A DNA stretch of 46,339 bases, from positions 1 to 46,339 of IMG/VR virus record IMGVR_UViG_3300033388_002443; one strand, written 5' to 3'. Below the pieces are notes generated by a model, which saw nothing but the letters and a program-made list of their open reading frames with translations, had not been told where the DNA came from and made no database searches. Below, piece by piece: positions 18,503 to 25,569 of the stretch. The position numbers and the translations under genes are program-made. Every line of letters starts with the position of its first letter. Position 1 is the first letter of the stretch. This DNA is from a virus.

Positions 18503-19000
18503 TCATTTCTTCGACTTAGGGGCAACAATGGAAAGCGTGGGACTTGCTTCTTTGGTAATGACAACCGCGTCGATAATTGCCTTGTGTGTTCCGCAAAGCT
18601 GTTTGTATTCGGACAGGGAAAGTGTCGGAGTCCATTTGACAAGACGCTCTGCAATGAGTTCACCGGCTGCACCGTCGCTTTCAATCAGGCACAATGCGGA
18701 ATCAATCGCTTTTTTATCAACCTTATCTTCTGAGTTCTTGATAAAGCTAAAGTTCAGCTTTTTAACTGCTTTTGCTTTGTAGCCGTTAGCTAGCTCGATG
18801 TTTTCAGTTCCGCTTTTCTGGTCCTGGTCGAAAGCAAAATCAACAACGCGCTTGCGCAATTCCATTTCGTTTTCTTTAGCAGCGGCAAGTGTTTTCTGCG
18901 CTGTTTCCCAAAGATTCAAAAGGCGTGTGCGTTCTGATGCGAAAGCCGTTTCGGTGTACTCTTTGACTTCGCCGGTTTCTTTGTTTGTGATTTGGATCAT
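18503..19000 (-). CDS. Hypothetical phage protein, first gene behind early promoter
   Basis: A 165-residue protein, not assigned. Residues 1-50 form a charged helix (TETAFASERTRLLNLWETAQKTL), which suggests a coiled coil. The middle carries KAVKKLNFSFIKN and the C-terminus is a Ser/Pro/Lys tail. RBS AGGAGC is well placed. A strong promoter (19036-19063) lies just upstream and probably drives this gene and the whole leftward operon. Being first suggests an early, abundant product. Confidence 0.75.
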   Translation of the reverse strand: MIQITNKETGEVKEYTETAFASERTRLLNLWETAQKTLAAAKENEMELRKRVVDFAFDQDQKSGTENIELANGYKAKAVKKLNFSFIKNSEDKVDKKAIDSALCLIESDGAAGELIAERLVKWTPTLSLSEYKQLCGTHKAIIDAVVITKEASPTLSIVAPKSKK

Positions 19001-19035
19001 TTTGAAAGCTCCTGTTTTGGTTGGTTTATGATTAT

Positions 19036-19063
19036 ACTATAGCTTCGGTTTTAAACTTTGCAA
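19036..19063 (-). promoter_or_regulatory. Sigma70-type promoter for the leftward replication operon
   Basis: On the minus strand: TTGCAA (19058-19063), 16-bp spacer, TATAGT (19036-19041). It shares the -35/-10 hexamers of the promoters at 24242 and 25849. The predicted transcript starts at an A seven bases after the -10 and has a 29-nt leader containing AGGAGC before the ATG at 19000. Confidence 0.65.
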
Positions 19064-19107
19064 ACGACTTTGATTAGAATTTGAAATAAAATGTGTTTAG
19101 ACTTCAA

Positions 19108-19593
19108 CTACTTATCTTGTTTAAGCATTTCGCGGATCTTGTTAACTTGGTCAAGGTCAACGAGGGCAGCTGCGTCCTTATGTGGGTTGCCTAGTGCCTC
19201 TGCTGCTTCCGGCCATCCTTCTTCGAGTTTCTTGAAGGTGGTGAAGGGTTTTAATGCAGCCCTTACTTTCCGGCGAAGTGTGCGGTGGTCGCTATCTGCT
19301 TGGTTGATTTCACCCGCAATAGACGGGACGTCCGGGTGCCTTGCAGGATGGGGGAGATACAACCCAGCCGGAAAACTGACGTTTTGGTGGGAGTCCTCCG
19401 CTCGCGCGTTGTCGGTGCTGGAGAAGAACTCGGGGTGGTCTTCACGACCTTTCAGTATCTCAAGAGGGATTAACTCTCTCGCTTTATCGTAGGCTTTTTG
19501 CCTGAGGTTGTTGACTTGTTCTTTGTAGCTCTCGTTAACATTCTGAGTGAGGGCGTTAACGATCTTTTCTCTGTGTGCATTTGTGATTCTCAT
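19108..19593 (-). CDS. Nmad5-like / hypothetical protein
   Basis: A 161-residue protein starting MRITNAHREKIVNALTQNVN, with a long charged helix (residues 20-60) and a C-terminal Asp/Lys-rich helix. The start pattern and length recall phage Nmad5 (nucleotide-modification-associated) proteins, but no catalytic residues can be named, so this is a weak resemblance. It is the outermost gene of the leftward block, next to the divergent control region at 19594-19732. Whether it is regulated separately from the 18503-19000 gene is unclear, since a second promoter lies between them. Confidence 0.55.
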   Translation of the reverse strand: MRITNAHREKIVNALTQNVNESYKEQVNNLRQKAYDKARELIPLEILKGREDHPEFFSSTDNARAEDSHQNVSFPAGLYLPHPARHPDVPSIAGEINQADSDHRTLRRKVRAALKPFTTFKKLEEGWPEAAEALGNPHKDAAALVDLDQVNKIREMLKQDK

Positions 19594-19652
19594 TTTCTTA
19601 ATCCTTTATTGGTTGTTTGCCCTACCGTAACGCTGAATTTGTCAAAGTCAAC

Positions 19653-19675
19653 ATGCTAGCATTGAAAGATAGCAT
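19653..19675. promoter_or_regulatory. Operator-like palindrome plus TAGCAT half-site
   Basis: A perfect 10-bp palindrome ATGCTAGCAT (19653-19662) is followed by a second TAGCAT (19670-19675); TAGCATT appears as a direct repeat with 13-bp period. It overlaps the -35 and spacer of the rightward promoter. The adjacent 63-residue HTH protein is the obvious candidate binder, which is an inference. Confidence 0.5.
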
Positions 19676-19689
19676 TTTGCGGTTATGTT
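19662..19689 (+). promoter_or_regulatory. Rightward promoter of the HTH-primase unit
   Basis: TTGAAA (19662-19667), 16-bp spacer, TATGTT (19684-19689). The TAGCAT half-site lies in the spacer, so binding there would block polymerase. A second weak leftward pair (TTGACT...TACGGT, minus strand) may serve the gene at 19593. Confidence 0.5.
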
Positions 19690-19732
19690 AGACTCACACG
19701 AAACCAAAATACCCACACTATAGAGGCTAAGA

Positions 19733-19924
19733 ATGAAAACCAGTTGGTTAGTCAACGCATTGAAACTATTGAAGGAGCGCCCGCACAATTTGACTTACGC
19801 AAAAATCGCTTCTGAAACAGATATAACCGAATCATGGTTAAGGGCCTTTGTCGGAGGGGGCATATGCAACCCAAGCGTGAACAAGATAGAAACGCTTACA
19901 AAGTATTTAGAACGTAAGAGATAG
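19733..19924 (+). CDS. Small HTH DNA-binding protein (Cro/YdaS-like)
   Basis: A 63-residue protein with a helix-turn-helix: the segment LTYAKIASETDITESWLRAF (residues ~20-39) gives helix-turn-recognition helix, followed by NPSVNKIETLTKYLE, typical of XRE/Cro/YdaS folds. RBS GAGG sits before ATG 19733. It lies alone between the divergent blocks and 10 bases upstream of the primase. It probably controls the TAGCAT sites on either side of its operon. No partner repressor or integrase is found, so it is more likely a Cro-like transcriptional switch than a lysogeny regulator. Confidence 0.75.
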   Translation: MKTSWLVNALKLLKERPHNLTYAKIASETDITESWLRAFVGGGICNPSVNKIETLTKYLERKR

Positions 19925-19934
19925 GGCGCAACTT

Positions 19935-22220
19935 ATGTCATTTGATGGAATCCCGCAGGAGATCCGCGAATACAACCAATGGGTGGTTTGGAGGTTTGAG
20001 GACATAAACGCCGCAAAACCTACCAAAGTACCGTATAACCCGCTTACAGGCGCGCTTGCAAACGTAAACAAACCCGAGACCTGGACTACTTTTGACCAGG
20101 CTGTGCAAGCATCGTCTTTAGATTGTTATGATGGGATAGGCTTTGTCTTAAACGAGAGTGACCCGTACACATTTATCGACTTGGACGACACAAAAGGCGA
20201 TAGCGCGGCGCTTGACAGGCAAATCAAAATATTTAATGAATTCGATTCATTTGCTGAACGTTCCCCAAGCGGAACGGGGCTGCACATTATCATAAAAGGA
20301 GCAATTCCAAGCGGTAGGCGGCGGGGATCTGTTGAAATATATTCAAGCGGTCGGTATATGACAATGACGGGCGAAGTTTACAGGGGCGCACCTATAAACG
20401 ATCACAATGAATTGTTGCAAAGCCTCTATTTGCAAATGTCAAACGGTAACAAAGCTGCTGCATTTTACGCGGGGCTCTCAGAAGCAAAGGAAACCGACGA
20501 AAAGATAATAGAAATTGCGACCAATGCTGCAAACGGTGAGAAGTTTGTTGATCTATATACAGGACGTTGGGAAGATCATTACCAGTCTCAATCAGAGGCC
20601 GATTTCGCACTGGTAAACATCATTGCTTATTATAGTGAAAATCGAGGTCAAGTGTGCCGGATGTTTCGCGCGTCGGGTTTAGGCAAGCGGGAAAAAGCGA
20701 AACGCGACGATTATATGGCCTGGATGCTTGATAGATGCTTTGACCGAATGCTACCTCCTGTTGATATGGATTTCCTAAAGGATCGACTTGACGAAGTATT
20801 AGCAAAGCGGGACATTCCCACAATTGCAAAACTGTCTCAACCTGAGCTTGAATCGGAGCCTGCGAACGTCTACAGCGTTCCACCTGGCTTAGTAGGCGAG
20901 ATCGCCCAATTCTTGTACGCGCAAGCCCCCAGACAGGTGCCAGAGGTCGCTTTAGCCGGAGCCCTTGCTATGATGGCCGGTATTGTGGGCAGGGCTTACA
21001 ATGTATCAGGAACAGGGCTAAATCAGTATGTTTTGCTATTGGCCAAAAGCGGGGACGGCAAGGAGGCTATGAATCGAGGTATTACGACGCTTTTTAACTC
21101 CATCACCAGAACTGTGCCGGCGGCTATGGAATTTCTAGGGCCTGCTGAAATTGCAAGCCCGCAGGCAATTATCAAATTCATGGCAAAGGGGCCAAAAAGT
21201 TTTTTGTCACAATCCGGCGAATTCGGGTTACACTTGCAACAAATGGGCAGCAAGAACGCACCCCCTCATTTGGCAGGGCTTAAACGCTTTCTCTTGATAG
21301 CATACAACAAGAGCGGTGAGGGTGATTCGTACATGCCTACTATCTATTCAGATGCACAAAAAAACACAAGCATTATCGATAGCCCCGCCCTATCCATATT
21401 AGGTGACACGACCCCCGAAAGTTTCTATGAAAGCTTACACGAAGGATTGATTGTAGAGGGGTTGATATCGCGCTGTACGATTATTGAATATCACGGAAAG
21501 CGCCCTCCTTTCAACAAACAATTCAAAAGCATAAAGCCCACCTTTGAACTAACAGAAAAGGCGGCGTCTTTGTGTGCTTACTCTTTGATGCTGAATAGCC
21601 AAAACAAAGTACTTCATACTGAGTTTGACGACGCGGCATTGACCTTGTTTGATAATTTTGACGTTCATTGCGATTTACAGATAAACAACGCAAACAAGGA
21701 AGTAGTTCGTAACCTCTGGACAAGAGGCCATATAAAAGCCATGAAGCTTGCCGCGTTAATAGCAATAGGCTGTGATCCATACAATCCCACAATAACGGCA
21801 GATGTTGCAAATTGGGCTATTGGTATAGTAGCCGCAGACGCAAAAAACCTACTTAATAGATTCAATGAGGGTGAAATAGGCATTGACAACGACGAAACTA
21901 AACAGCTCGCAAAAACCACCGACGCCGTGAAAACCTACGTTGTTTCAGCATGGCCTCAAGTTGTTAAATATGTAGGTGAAGGGTTTGGTGATTTGCACGC
22001 AAATAAAATCATTCCTTATTCATATCTACAGCGTAAACTTGCATCAATGGCAGTTTTCAGAAAGGATAGAATCGGATCGAGCGCGGCTATAAAAAGGTCG
22101 TTAACAACATTAGTGGAAAGAGGTGATTTAGAGGAACTGAGCAGGGCAATGTTGAAAAAAGAATACAACAAAACGTGCAAAGCGTACATGATATCAAACC
22201 CTAGGATTTTTGGAATATGA
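19935..22220 (+). CDS. PrimPol-DUF3987 primase/helicase
   Basis: A 761-residue replication protein. The N-terminal AEP/PrimPol domain has D82-L-D84 in FIDLDD, S110..H117 in SPSGTGLHIIIKG and E134 in VEIYSSGRYMTMTG, similar to NrS-1-type primase-polymerases. A helical linker (~200-275, ending AWMLDRCFDR) matches the NrS-1 helix-bundle region. A DUF3987 ATPase-like domain follows (~310-650) with a P-loop SGDGKE (372-377), where Glu replaces the usual Ser/Thr. The last ~80 residues form a wHTH-like domain shared with the protein at 29078-29692. It likely primes and unwinds at the origin and replaces a DnaB helicase. Confidence 0.82.
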   Translation: MSFDGIPQEIREYNQWVVWRFEDINAAKPTKVPYNPLTGALANVNKPETWTTFDQAVQASSLDCYDGIGFVLNESDPYTFIDLDDTKGDSAALDRQIKIFNEFDSFAERSPSGTGLHIIIKGAIPSGRRRGSVEIYSSGRYMTMTGEVYRGAPINDHNELLQSLYLQMSNGNKAAAFYAGLSEAKETDEKIIEIATNAANGEKFVDLYTGRWEDHYQSQSEADFALVNIIAYYSENRGQVCRMFRASGLGKREKAKRDDYMAWMLDRCFDRMLPPVDMDFLKDRLDEVLAKRDIPTIAKLSQPELESEPANVYSVPPGLVGEIAQFLYAQAPRQVPEVALAGALAMMAGIVGRAYNVSGTGLNQYVLLLAKSGDGKEAMNRGITTLFNSITRTVPAAMEFLGPAEIASPQAIIKFMAKGPKSFLSQSGEFGLHLQQMGSKNAPPHLAGLKRFLLIAYNKSGEGDSYMPTIYSDAQKNTSIIDSPALSILGDTTPESFYESLHEGLIVEGLISRCTIIEYHGKRPPFNKQFKSIKPTFELTEKAASLCAYSLMLNSQNKVLHTEFDDAALTLFDNFDVHCDLQINNANKEVVRNLWTRGHIKAMKLAALIAIGCDPYNPTITADVANWAIGIVAADAKNLLNRFNEGEIGIDNDETKQLAKTTDAVKTYVVSAWPQVVKYVGEGFGDLHANKIIPYSYLQRKLASMAVFRKDRIGSSAAIKRSLTTLVERGDLEELSRAMLKKEYNKTCKAYMISNPRIFGI

Positions 22221-22432
22221 GTGATGAAAAAATGAAAGCAACGGCAAAAGTAAAACTAACGCTTGAAATTCCAATTGGGTCAAGCTGGGGCAAAGACTGC
22301 ACGGTCGATCAAGTGATGAAACAAGCCAAAAACGAGGCAGCTGATATTGTGCATCGTGTTATTTATCGTTCAGGCTTGCATGTTAAAATTCTCTCAACTG
22401 AAGTTAAAGCGGTGTTTGCAAATGAGCAGTAA
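22217..22432 (+). CDS. Small hypothetical protein coupled to primase
   Basis: A 71-residue protein whose ATG overlaps the primase stop (ATGA). It has two beta strands (TAKVKLTLEIPI, then LHVKILSTEVKAVF) around a helix with KNEAADIVHRVIY. The form suggests a small single-domain protein, perhaps a primase cofactor. Not recognised. It ends just upstream of the terminator cluster. Confidence 0.65.
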   Translation: MSDEKMKATAKVKLTLEIPIGSSWGKDCTVDQVMKQAKNEAADIVHRVIYRSGLHVKILSTEVKAVFANEQ

Positions 22433-22438
22433 ACATAA

Positions 22439-22473
22439 AAATCCCCTTGCGGTTAAATACTCACAAGGGGATT
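22439..22473 (-). terminator. Terminator for leftward transcripts
   Basis: 10-bp stem AATCCCCTTG (22440-22449) / CAAGGGGATT (22464-22473), 14-nt loop. On the minus strand the stem is followed by TTTTAT, a rho-independent form. On the plus strand no T-run follows. Confidence 0.65.
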
Positions 22474-22495
22474 GCTGGGAAACATGGGATGTTCT

Positions 22496-22516
22496 ACTAT
22501 AGCATCAAATTAGCAT
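22496..22516. promoter_or_regulatory. TAGCAT pair and isolated TATAGT box between two terminators
   Basis: TAGCAT occurs at 22500-22505 and 22511-22516, the same hexamer as in the operator at 19653-19675. It overlaps a minus-strand TATAGT (22496-22501) that has no good -35. It may be an HTH-protein site and/or the start of a ~60-nt RNA ending at the 22439 terminator. Confidence 0.35.
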
Positions 22517-22520
22517 AAAG

Positions 22521-22557
22521 AAAACCCCCTCAATCGATTAAAACTGAGGGGGTTTTT
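22521..22557. terminator. Bidirectional rho-independent terminator
   Basis: 12-bp stem AAAACCCCCTCA (22521-22532) / TGAGGGGGTTTT (22545-22556), 12-nt loop, with T-runs on both strands. It ends the rightward primase unit and the leftward accessory operon. Confidence 0.9.
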
Positions 22558-22582
22558 CGTGATCGGCTTCTTTCGAGTTAGT

Positions 22583-22966
22583 TTAACATCGCATGTGGTA
22601 GGTTTGCAACCTGTATGGTTGACATGGCATAGCCGACGAAATAATGTTAATAAGGTAATTGGGCGACCGGTCATCTAAGGAACTGTTTGTATTCTTACCT
22701 CGGGAGATGCGAAAGCAACGTTTCTCCATATGACATACGGCAAGAAGTTTTCCAGTCCCGAACGACTGAATGCAAGCTATAGATCGCAAGCCACATTCCG
22801 ATTTGGTAAGCAGAACCTCAATCACCATTTGCTTTTCAACTGCAACAGCAGTCAGGCAAACAGATTTTTCGCTGTTCAACTCACTTTCGCTTTGACCTGC
22901 CTGAACGTCGACCGAACAGAGCATTGCCATAGCAAAAGCAAGCAAGAAGCAAAACAAAAATTTCAT
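22583..22966 (-). CDS. Secreted cysteine-rich protein with signal peptide
   Basis: A 127-residue protein. Residues 1-23 form a clear signal peptide (MKFLFCFLLAFAMAMLCSVDVQA|GQ). The mature part has about six cysteines, which suggests disulphides in the periplasm. The C-terminus is Tyr/Met-rich. A strong RBS (AAGGAG) and the best sigma70 promoter of the window (23018-23046) lie upstream, with a palindrome at 22991-23004. It stands alone before the double terminator. An export-related role such as superinfection exclusion or envelope change is inferred; no lysozyme-like motif is seen. Confidence 0.7.
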   Translation of the reverse strand: MKFLFCFLLAFAMAMLCSVDVQAGQSESELNSEKSVCLTAVAVEKQMVIEVLLTKSECGLRSIACIQSFGTGKLLAVCHMEKRCFRISRGKNTNSSLDDRSPNYLINIISSAMPCQPYRLQTYHMRC

Positions 22967-22990
22967 GTTTTGGACTCCTTTGGTTTGGGG

Positions 22991-23004
22991 TTAATGATCA
23001 TTAA
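22991..23004. promoter_or_regulatory. 14-bp palindromic operator candidate
   Basis: Perfect palindrome TTAATGATCATTAA, located just downstream of the predicted start point of the secreted-protein promoter. A repressor bound here would block the transcript. The binder is unknown. Confidence 0.5.
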
Positions 23005-23017
23005 TGAACGAAAGTCA

Positions 23018-23046
23018 AATATACCTGAATATCGGATCATAGTCAA
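23018..23046 (-). promoter_or_regulatory. Promoter of the secreted-protein gene
   Basis: Minus strand: TTGACT (23041-23046), 17-bp spacer, TATATT (23018-23023); each hexamer is 5/6 to consensus. It overlaps the end of the neighbouring small membrane-protein gene. Confidence 0.75.
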
Positions 23047-23237
23047 GTCCTCCTTTTAGGTGTTGCACAGTCAATGCAAAGCGGTTTGCCATTTAGCATA
23101 ACCGGGGCGGCTTTTGATTTATCTTTGCATTTGCTGCAAACCACTTCACGCGATTCGATCCATTCAAAAACGAAAATCATTATTGCGCAAAAGCTCGCAA
23201 TTAAAAGTGCAAATAAAATACAATATATTAGCTGCAT
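23043..23237 (-). CDS. Small membrane protein with zinc ribbon
   Basis: A 64-residue protein: one transmembrane helix (LIYCILFALLIASFCAIMIFV, residues 3-23) then a cytoplasmic CSKC...CIDC pair (33-36 and 54-57) and a basic end. Its stop lies within the -35 of the next promoter. It may tether a zinc-ribbon domain to the membrane. Function is unknown. Confidence 0.65.
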   Translation of the reverse strand: MQLIYCILFALLIASFCAIMIFVFEWIESREVVCSKCKDKSKAAPVMLNGKPLCIDCATPKRRT

Positions 23238-23620
23238 TTTACCTTTCTCCTTGCTTTGCGTTTGATTTCTTCCGTTTCAATTTCTCTAAGCTTTTCCAAG
23301 CTTTCCCGGTGCATCCGTCTGAATTCAATTCTTTCTTCGCCTGGCTCCATTAGGTGCATTGTTTGGATCGTTCCAATGTAGCCAGTCAACGCCCCGTTGT
23401 TGTCGTGAACCTGCCGACCGTTGCCGATGGATTGGATAGTCTGGACCAAGACCTCATTGATTGTGGGCAACGGTGCGGTCTTATCGGCGCACACCTCACA
23501 AATACCGTGCGTGGTGTCCTCCTGATGGCCATTGATGATGATTGGAGCGTCAACGAAGGTAATTCCCATAGTCTCACCGCACCAGCCGCAAATCGTCGTT
23601 AGTTTGTACATATCGCCCAT
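23228..23620 (-). CDS. Zinc-binding protein with CGWCG / HGICEVC motifs
   Basis: The start is uncertain. ATG 23620 (MGDMYKL) is preferred over ATG 23611 or the TTG at 23671. About 130 residues. The N-terminus has ICGWCGETMG and later THGICEVCADK, a four-Cys site common in phage proteins, and a His-rich middle. The C-terminus is a long charged helix (MHRESLEKLREIETEEIKRK) ending ARRKVKCS. Function is unknown; a DNA-binding or regulatory role is plausible. The end overlaps the next gene. Confidence 0.55.
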   Translation of the reverse strand: MGDMYKLTTICGWCGETMGITFVDAPIIINGHQEDTTHGICEVCADKTAPLPTINEVLVQTIQSIGNGRQVHDNNGALTGYIGTIQTMHLMEPGEERIEFRRMHRESLEKLREIETEEIKRKARRKVKCS

Positions 23621-23651
23621 TCCATAGTTAGTGATTGCCCACAATATACAG

Positions 23652-23882
23652 TTAGTTGTCGCTCGGAACAATTCTAAGTGACATTGCCATTGTCAAATCG
23701 CTCAGCCTGTCCCGGTGAGCTTCCAGCATTTCGCGCTGCGTTTCCAGTACACCGATGATTCTTTTTTCTCGCTCTGCCATATCTTTGATGATTTTGCCCG
23801 CTGCTATAACCTCCTTTTCCAAAAACGTCACCCTTTCTTGGAGGCACATTATTTGTAATTTCATTTTAATCCTGTCGAACAT
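23652..23882 (-). CDS. Coiled-coil small protein (76 aa)
   Basis: Almost wholly helical with heptad spacing (LQERVTFLEKEVIAAGKIIK, then REMLEAHRDRLSDLTMAMS). The ATG at 23882 has AAGGA upstream; ATG 23864 with AGGA is an alternative. Function is unknown. The coiled coil suggests a dimer. Confidence 0.6.
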   Translation of the reverse strand: MFDRIKMKLQIMCLQERVTFLEKEVIAAGKIIKDMAEREKRIIGVLETQREMLEAHRDRLSDLTMAMSLRIVPSDN

Positions 23883-23887
23883 TCCGG

Positions 23888-24043
23888 TTAATCCTTAATA
23901 TAAATCTTGTGACCTTTGGCCCGGTCGAATTTGTTGTTTGGGTTCTTACGATTGTAAGCTTTGATTGCTCCCGTAGCTCCGTTGACTGTTTTGAAGATTT
24001 GGCCGTTGATTTCAAATGTTCGTTTCGTGATTCTGTCTAGCAT
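23888..24043 (-). CDS. Small basic protein (51 aa)
   Basis: Start ATG 24043 has AAAGGAG seven bases upstream and the frame ends at TAA 23888-23890. The product (MLDRITKRTFEINGQIFKTV onward) is basic, with AYNRKNPNNKF and the end KGHKIYIKD; it looks like a small DNA- or RNA-binding protein. It fills the gap between the coiled-coil gene and the 24056 gene. Confidence 0.6.
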   Translation of the reverse strand: MLDRITKRTFEINGQIFKTVNGATGAIKAYNRKNPNNKFDRAKGHKIYIKD

Positions 24044-24055
24044 ATCATTGCTCCT

Positions 24056-24235
24056 TTAGCGACGTCGCATTGAACGGTTGAGTTCTCCGATTTGCTCACA
24101 TGCTTTATTGTAGGCGGTCCAATCGGCGGGCATCTTTTCAGCTTCTTTCATTACTTCTTCAAGTTCGGCGATTTTCTTGATTTTCTGGTTGCGTGTCATT
24201 TTGACTTGCTCCTTAATAGTGTTGGTTGCTTTCAT
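24056..24235 (-). CDS. Small charged helical protein, dual-start candidate
   Basis: Two in-frame starts are possible. ATG 24235 lies exactly at the predicted transcription start of the promoter at 24242-24270, so the mRNA would be leaderless (59 aa). ATG 24199 has AAGGAGC upstream (47 aa). The core is helical and charged (RNQKIKKIAELEEVMKEAEK) and ends RSMRRR. Function is unknown. The long start adds a Thr/Asn-rich 12-residue leader like those of three other early genes. Confidence 0.6.
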   Translation of the reverse strand: MKATNTIKEQVKMTRNQKIKKIAELEEVMKEAEKMPADWTAYNKACEQIGELNRSMRRR

Positions 24236-24241
24236 ATAAAT

Positions 24242-24270
24242 ACTATATACCACTGCGTTATAAGTTGCAA
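24242..24270 (-). promoter_or_regulatory. Early promoter with ATG at the predicted +1
   Basis: Minus strand: TTGCAA (24265-24270), 17-bp spacer, TATAGT (24242-24247), then six bases and ATG (24233-24235). The A of ATG is the expected start point. Confidence 0.7.
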
Positions 24271-24293
24271 GCCTTTTACGAAAGAAAAAGCTT

Positions 24294-24482
24294 TTAATCC
24301 TTTTTATGATACTTGAGCGTTTCGTTCAATACAACTTTAACATTTCCAACTGAACGCGAACCGGTGAAGTAAAAACTATTTTGATAAACATTGCCACCCC
24401 GTACAATGCCCTCAACTTTCATTTCGGCGGCTTTACCTAACGCATAAACCCAAATAAGTTCGCCGTGTGTTACGTTTCCCAT
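24294..24482 (-). CDS. Hypothetical small protein (62 aa)
   Basis: A beta-rich protein (THGELIWVYALGKAAEMKVE, then SFYFTGSRSVGNVKVVL). AAAGGA lies before the ATG. Not recognised. It belongs to the leftward early operon. Confidence 0.55.
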   Translation of the reverse strand: MGNVTHGELIWVYALGKAAEMKVEGIVRGGNVYQNSFYFTGSRSVGNVKVVLNETLKYHKKD

Positions 24483-24484
24483 TA

Positions 24485-24673
24485 TTAAATCCTTTCGCCT
24501 TTTGCGTTGTAACCGCGTTTCATCTTATTCAATAGATAGTTTACTTTTTTCTGACAACAGCGGTTTTTGCCGCAATCGCAATCAGGAACCTGACAAACTG
24601 AGTTTTTAATGTTCCCGCATACTTCGCATTTTGAATCTTTGCGAAATTGTCCGCAACACTTTTTGACACTCAT
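24485..24673 (-). CDS. Cysteine-rich zinc-binding miniprotein
   Basis: A 62-residue protein with nine cysteines: CC (residues 6-7), CEVC, and CQVPDCDCGKNRCC. ATG 24673 is chosen because it follows the stop of the preceding gene (TAA AA ATG); a longer in-frame extension overlaps that gene. Zinc binding is likely. Function is unknown. Confidence 0.55.
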   Translation of the reverse strand: MSVKKCCGQFRKDSKCEVCGNIKNSVCQVPDCDCGKNRCCQKKVNYLLNKMKRGYNAKGERI

Positions 24674-24675
24674 TT

Positions 24676-24885
24676 TTACCAGCTTATTTTCATTTGAAAG
24701 CCAATGACGAAATCCATAGCATAACAAATGTTCCAGAGATATTCGGACCAATGACTCTTATCAATACTGTCATCTTTATAGATATCATAGAGGGCGGTGA
24801 CGTTGCGGGCCGGGTGACGGTCGATGATTTTGTTTGCTTGTTGAATTGTCATTTCGTTTTCCAGTTTAGTTTCTGCTTTGTTCAT
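24676..24885 (-). CDS. Hypothetical early protein, dual-start candidate
   Basis: A 69-residue protein if ATG 24885 is used, which lies at the expected +1 of the promoter at 24892-24920. ATG 24852 (after CTGGAAAACGAA) is an in-frame alternative. The core carries a helical segment (TIQQANKIIDRHPARNVTAL), then a Trp/Tyr-rich end (HWSEYLWNICYAMDFVIGF). Function is unknown. Confidence 0.55.
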   Translation of the reverse strand: MNKAETKLENEMTIQQANKIIDRHPARNVTALYDIYKDDSIDKSHWSEYLWNICYAMDFVIGFQMKISW

Positions 24886-24891
24886 ATCGCT

Positions 24892-24920
24892 ACTATAGCT
24901 CACTACTAAACCGATTTCAA
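24892..24920 (-). promoter_or_regulatory. Early promoter with ATG at the predicted +1
   Basis: Minus strand: TTGAAA (24915-24920), 17-bp spacer, TATAGT (24892-24897), six bases, then ATG (24883-24885). Confidence 0.7.
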
Positions 24921-24924
24921 TAGC

Positions 24925-25179
24925 TTAAACGCTTTTTAGTCTTTTCTTTTTGACTGCTTTCAATCGTTTATTTTCAGCTTCGTTGATACGGTCGGCACGT
25001 TCGCTGGCAATGCGTCTCACCTTCTCTTTAGTAAAGTATCTGCAAATATCATTACATTGGTCACAAAGATCTGTATCATGCACCAGGGAGTGATAAACGG
25101 CCTCATTGTCGCAAAGTTCACACCCTGGGGTTTCTTCGTGCTCGGGCGGGTTAGTTCCTCTGTATTGACTGTAGGTCAT
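24925..25179 (-). CDS. Zinc-ribbon protein with basic helix
   Basis: An 84-residue protein with CELC (residues 20-23) and CDQC (39-42), plus CRYF, then a charged helix (KEKVRRIASERADRINEAEN) and a Lys/Arg end (KKKRLKSV). AAAGGAG precedes the ATG, and a GC hairpin (25194-25213) lies directly before the RBS. A nucleic-acid-binding role is likely. Confidence 0.65.
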   Translation of the reverse strand: MTYSQYRGTNPPEHEETPGCELCDNEAVYHSLVHDTDLCDQCNDICRYFTKEKVRRIASERADRINEAENKRLKAVKKKRLKSV

Positions 25180-25193
25180 GGTAGATCTCCTTT

Positions 25194-25213
25194 GCCCGGT
25201 TTAGCCGCCGGGC
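25194..25213 (-). repeat. RBS-proximal GC hairpin, copy A
   Basis: GCCCGG / CCGGGC stem enclosing an 8-nt loop, immediately upstream of the AAAGGAG of the 24925-25179 gene. It is near-identical (about 16 of 20 positions) to the inverted copy at 26871-26890. Confidence 0.5.
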
Positions 25214-25228
25214 TCGGCTGTTGTGAAT

Positions 25229-25552
25229 CTAGCCTGCTAAGCGCACTTCAAGGTTTCCGGCTTCCGCTAGCTTTACCATTTCTTCCGCTGTTTCTTTTGG
25301 CACGTATCCAGCAACGGCAGTTTCACCATCCTCAAAGAGTTCTGAGAACTTGACGGGTATGGCCCATTTGCCATCTTTGAATACGGCAATTTCTACTGCT
25401 TGGAATCCATTTAGATTGTCACGGTTCTCCTGTGGTGTGCTGTAGTGGAAGCGTGAGCCTTGTATTGATATGGCAATATCGTCGTTGAAGGTTAGCCGTT
25501 CAAACAAGGGGTGTGATTTGGTTCCAATGTTCACTTGGCTCGGTAGGGACAT
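25229..25552 (-). CDS. Hypothetical protein (107 aa)
   Basis: A beta-rich protein with a helical C-terminus (PKETAEEMVKLAEAG). It carries the pattern HYSTPQENRDNLNGFQAVEIAVF. GGAG precedes the start, and a small hairpin (25570-25582) sits just upstream of it. Not recognised. It lies in the early leftward operon. Confidence 0.6.
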   Translation of the reverse strand: MSLPSQVNIGTKSHPLFERLTFNDDIAISIQGSRFHYSTPQENRDNLNGFQAVEIAVFKDGKWAIPVKFSELFEDGETAVAGYVPKETAEEMVKLAEAGNLEVRLAG

Positions 25553-25569
25553 TTTGGCGTGCTCCGTTT

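Noticed and set aside
19594-19660. Clear leftward promoter for the 19593 gene
   Set aside because: Only a weak pair (TTGACT with TACGGT) could be found on the minus strand.
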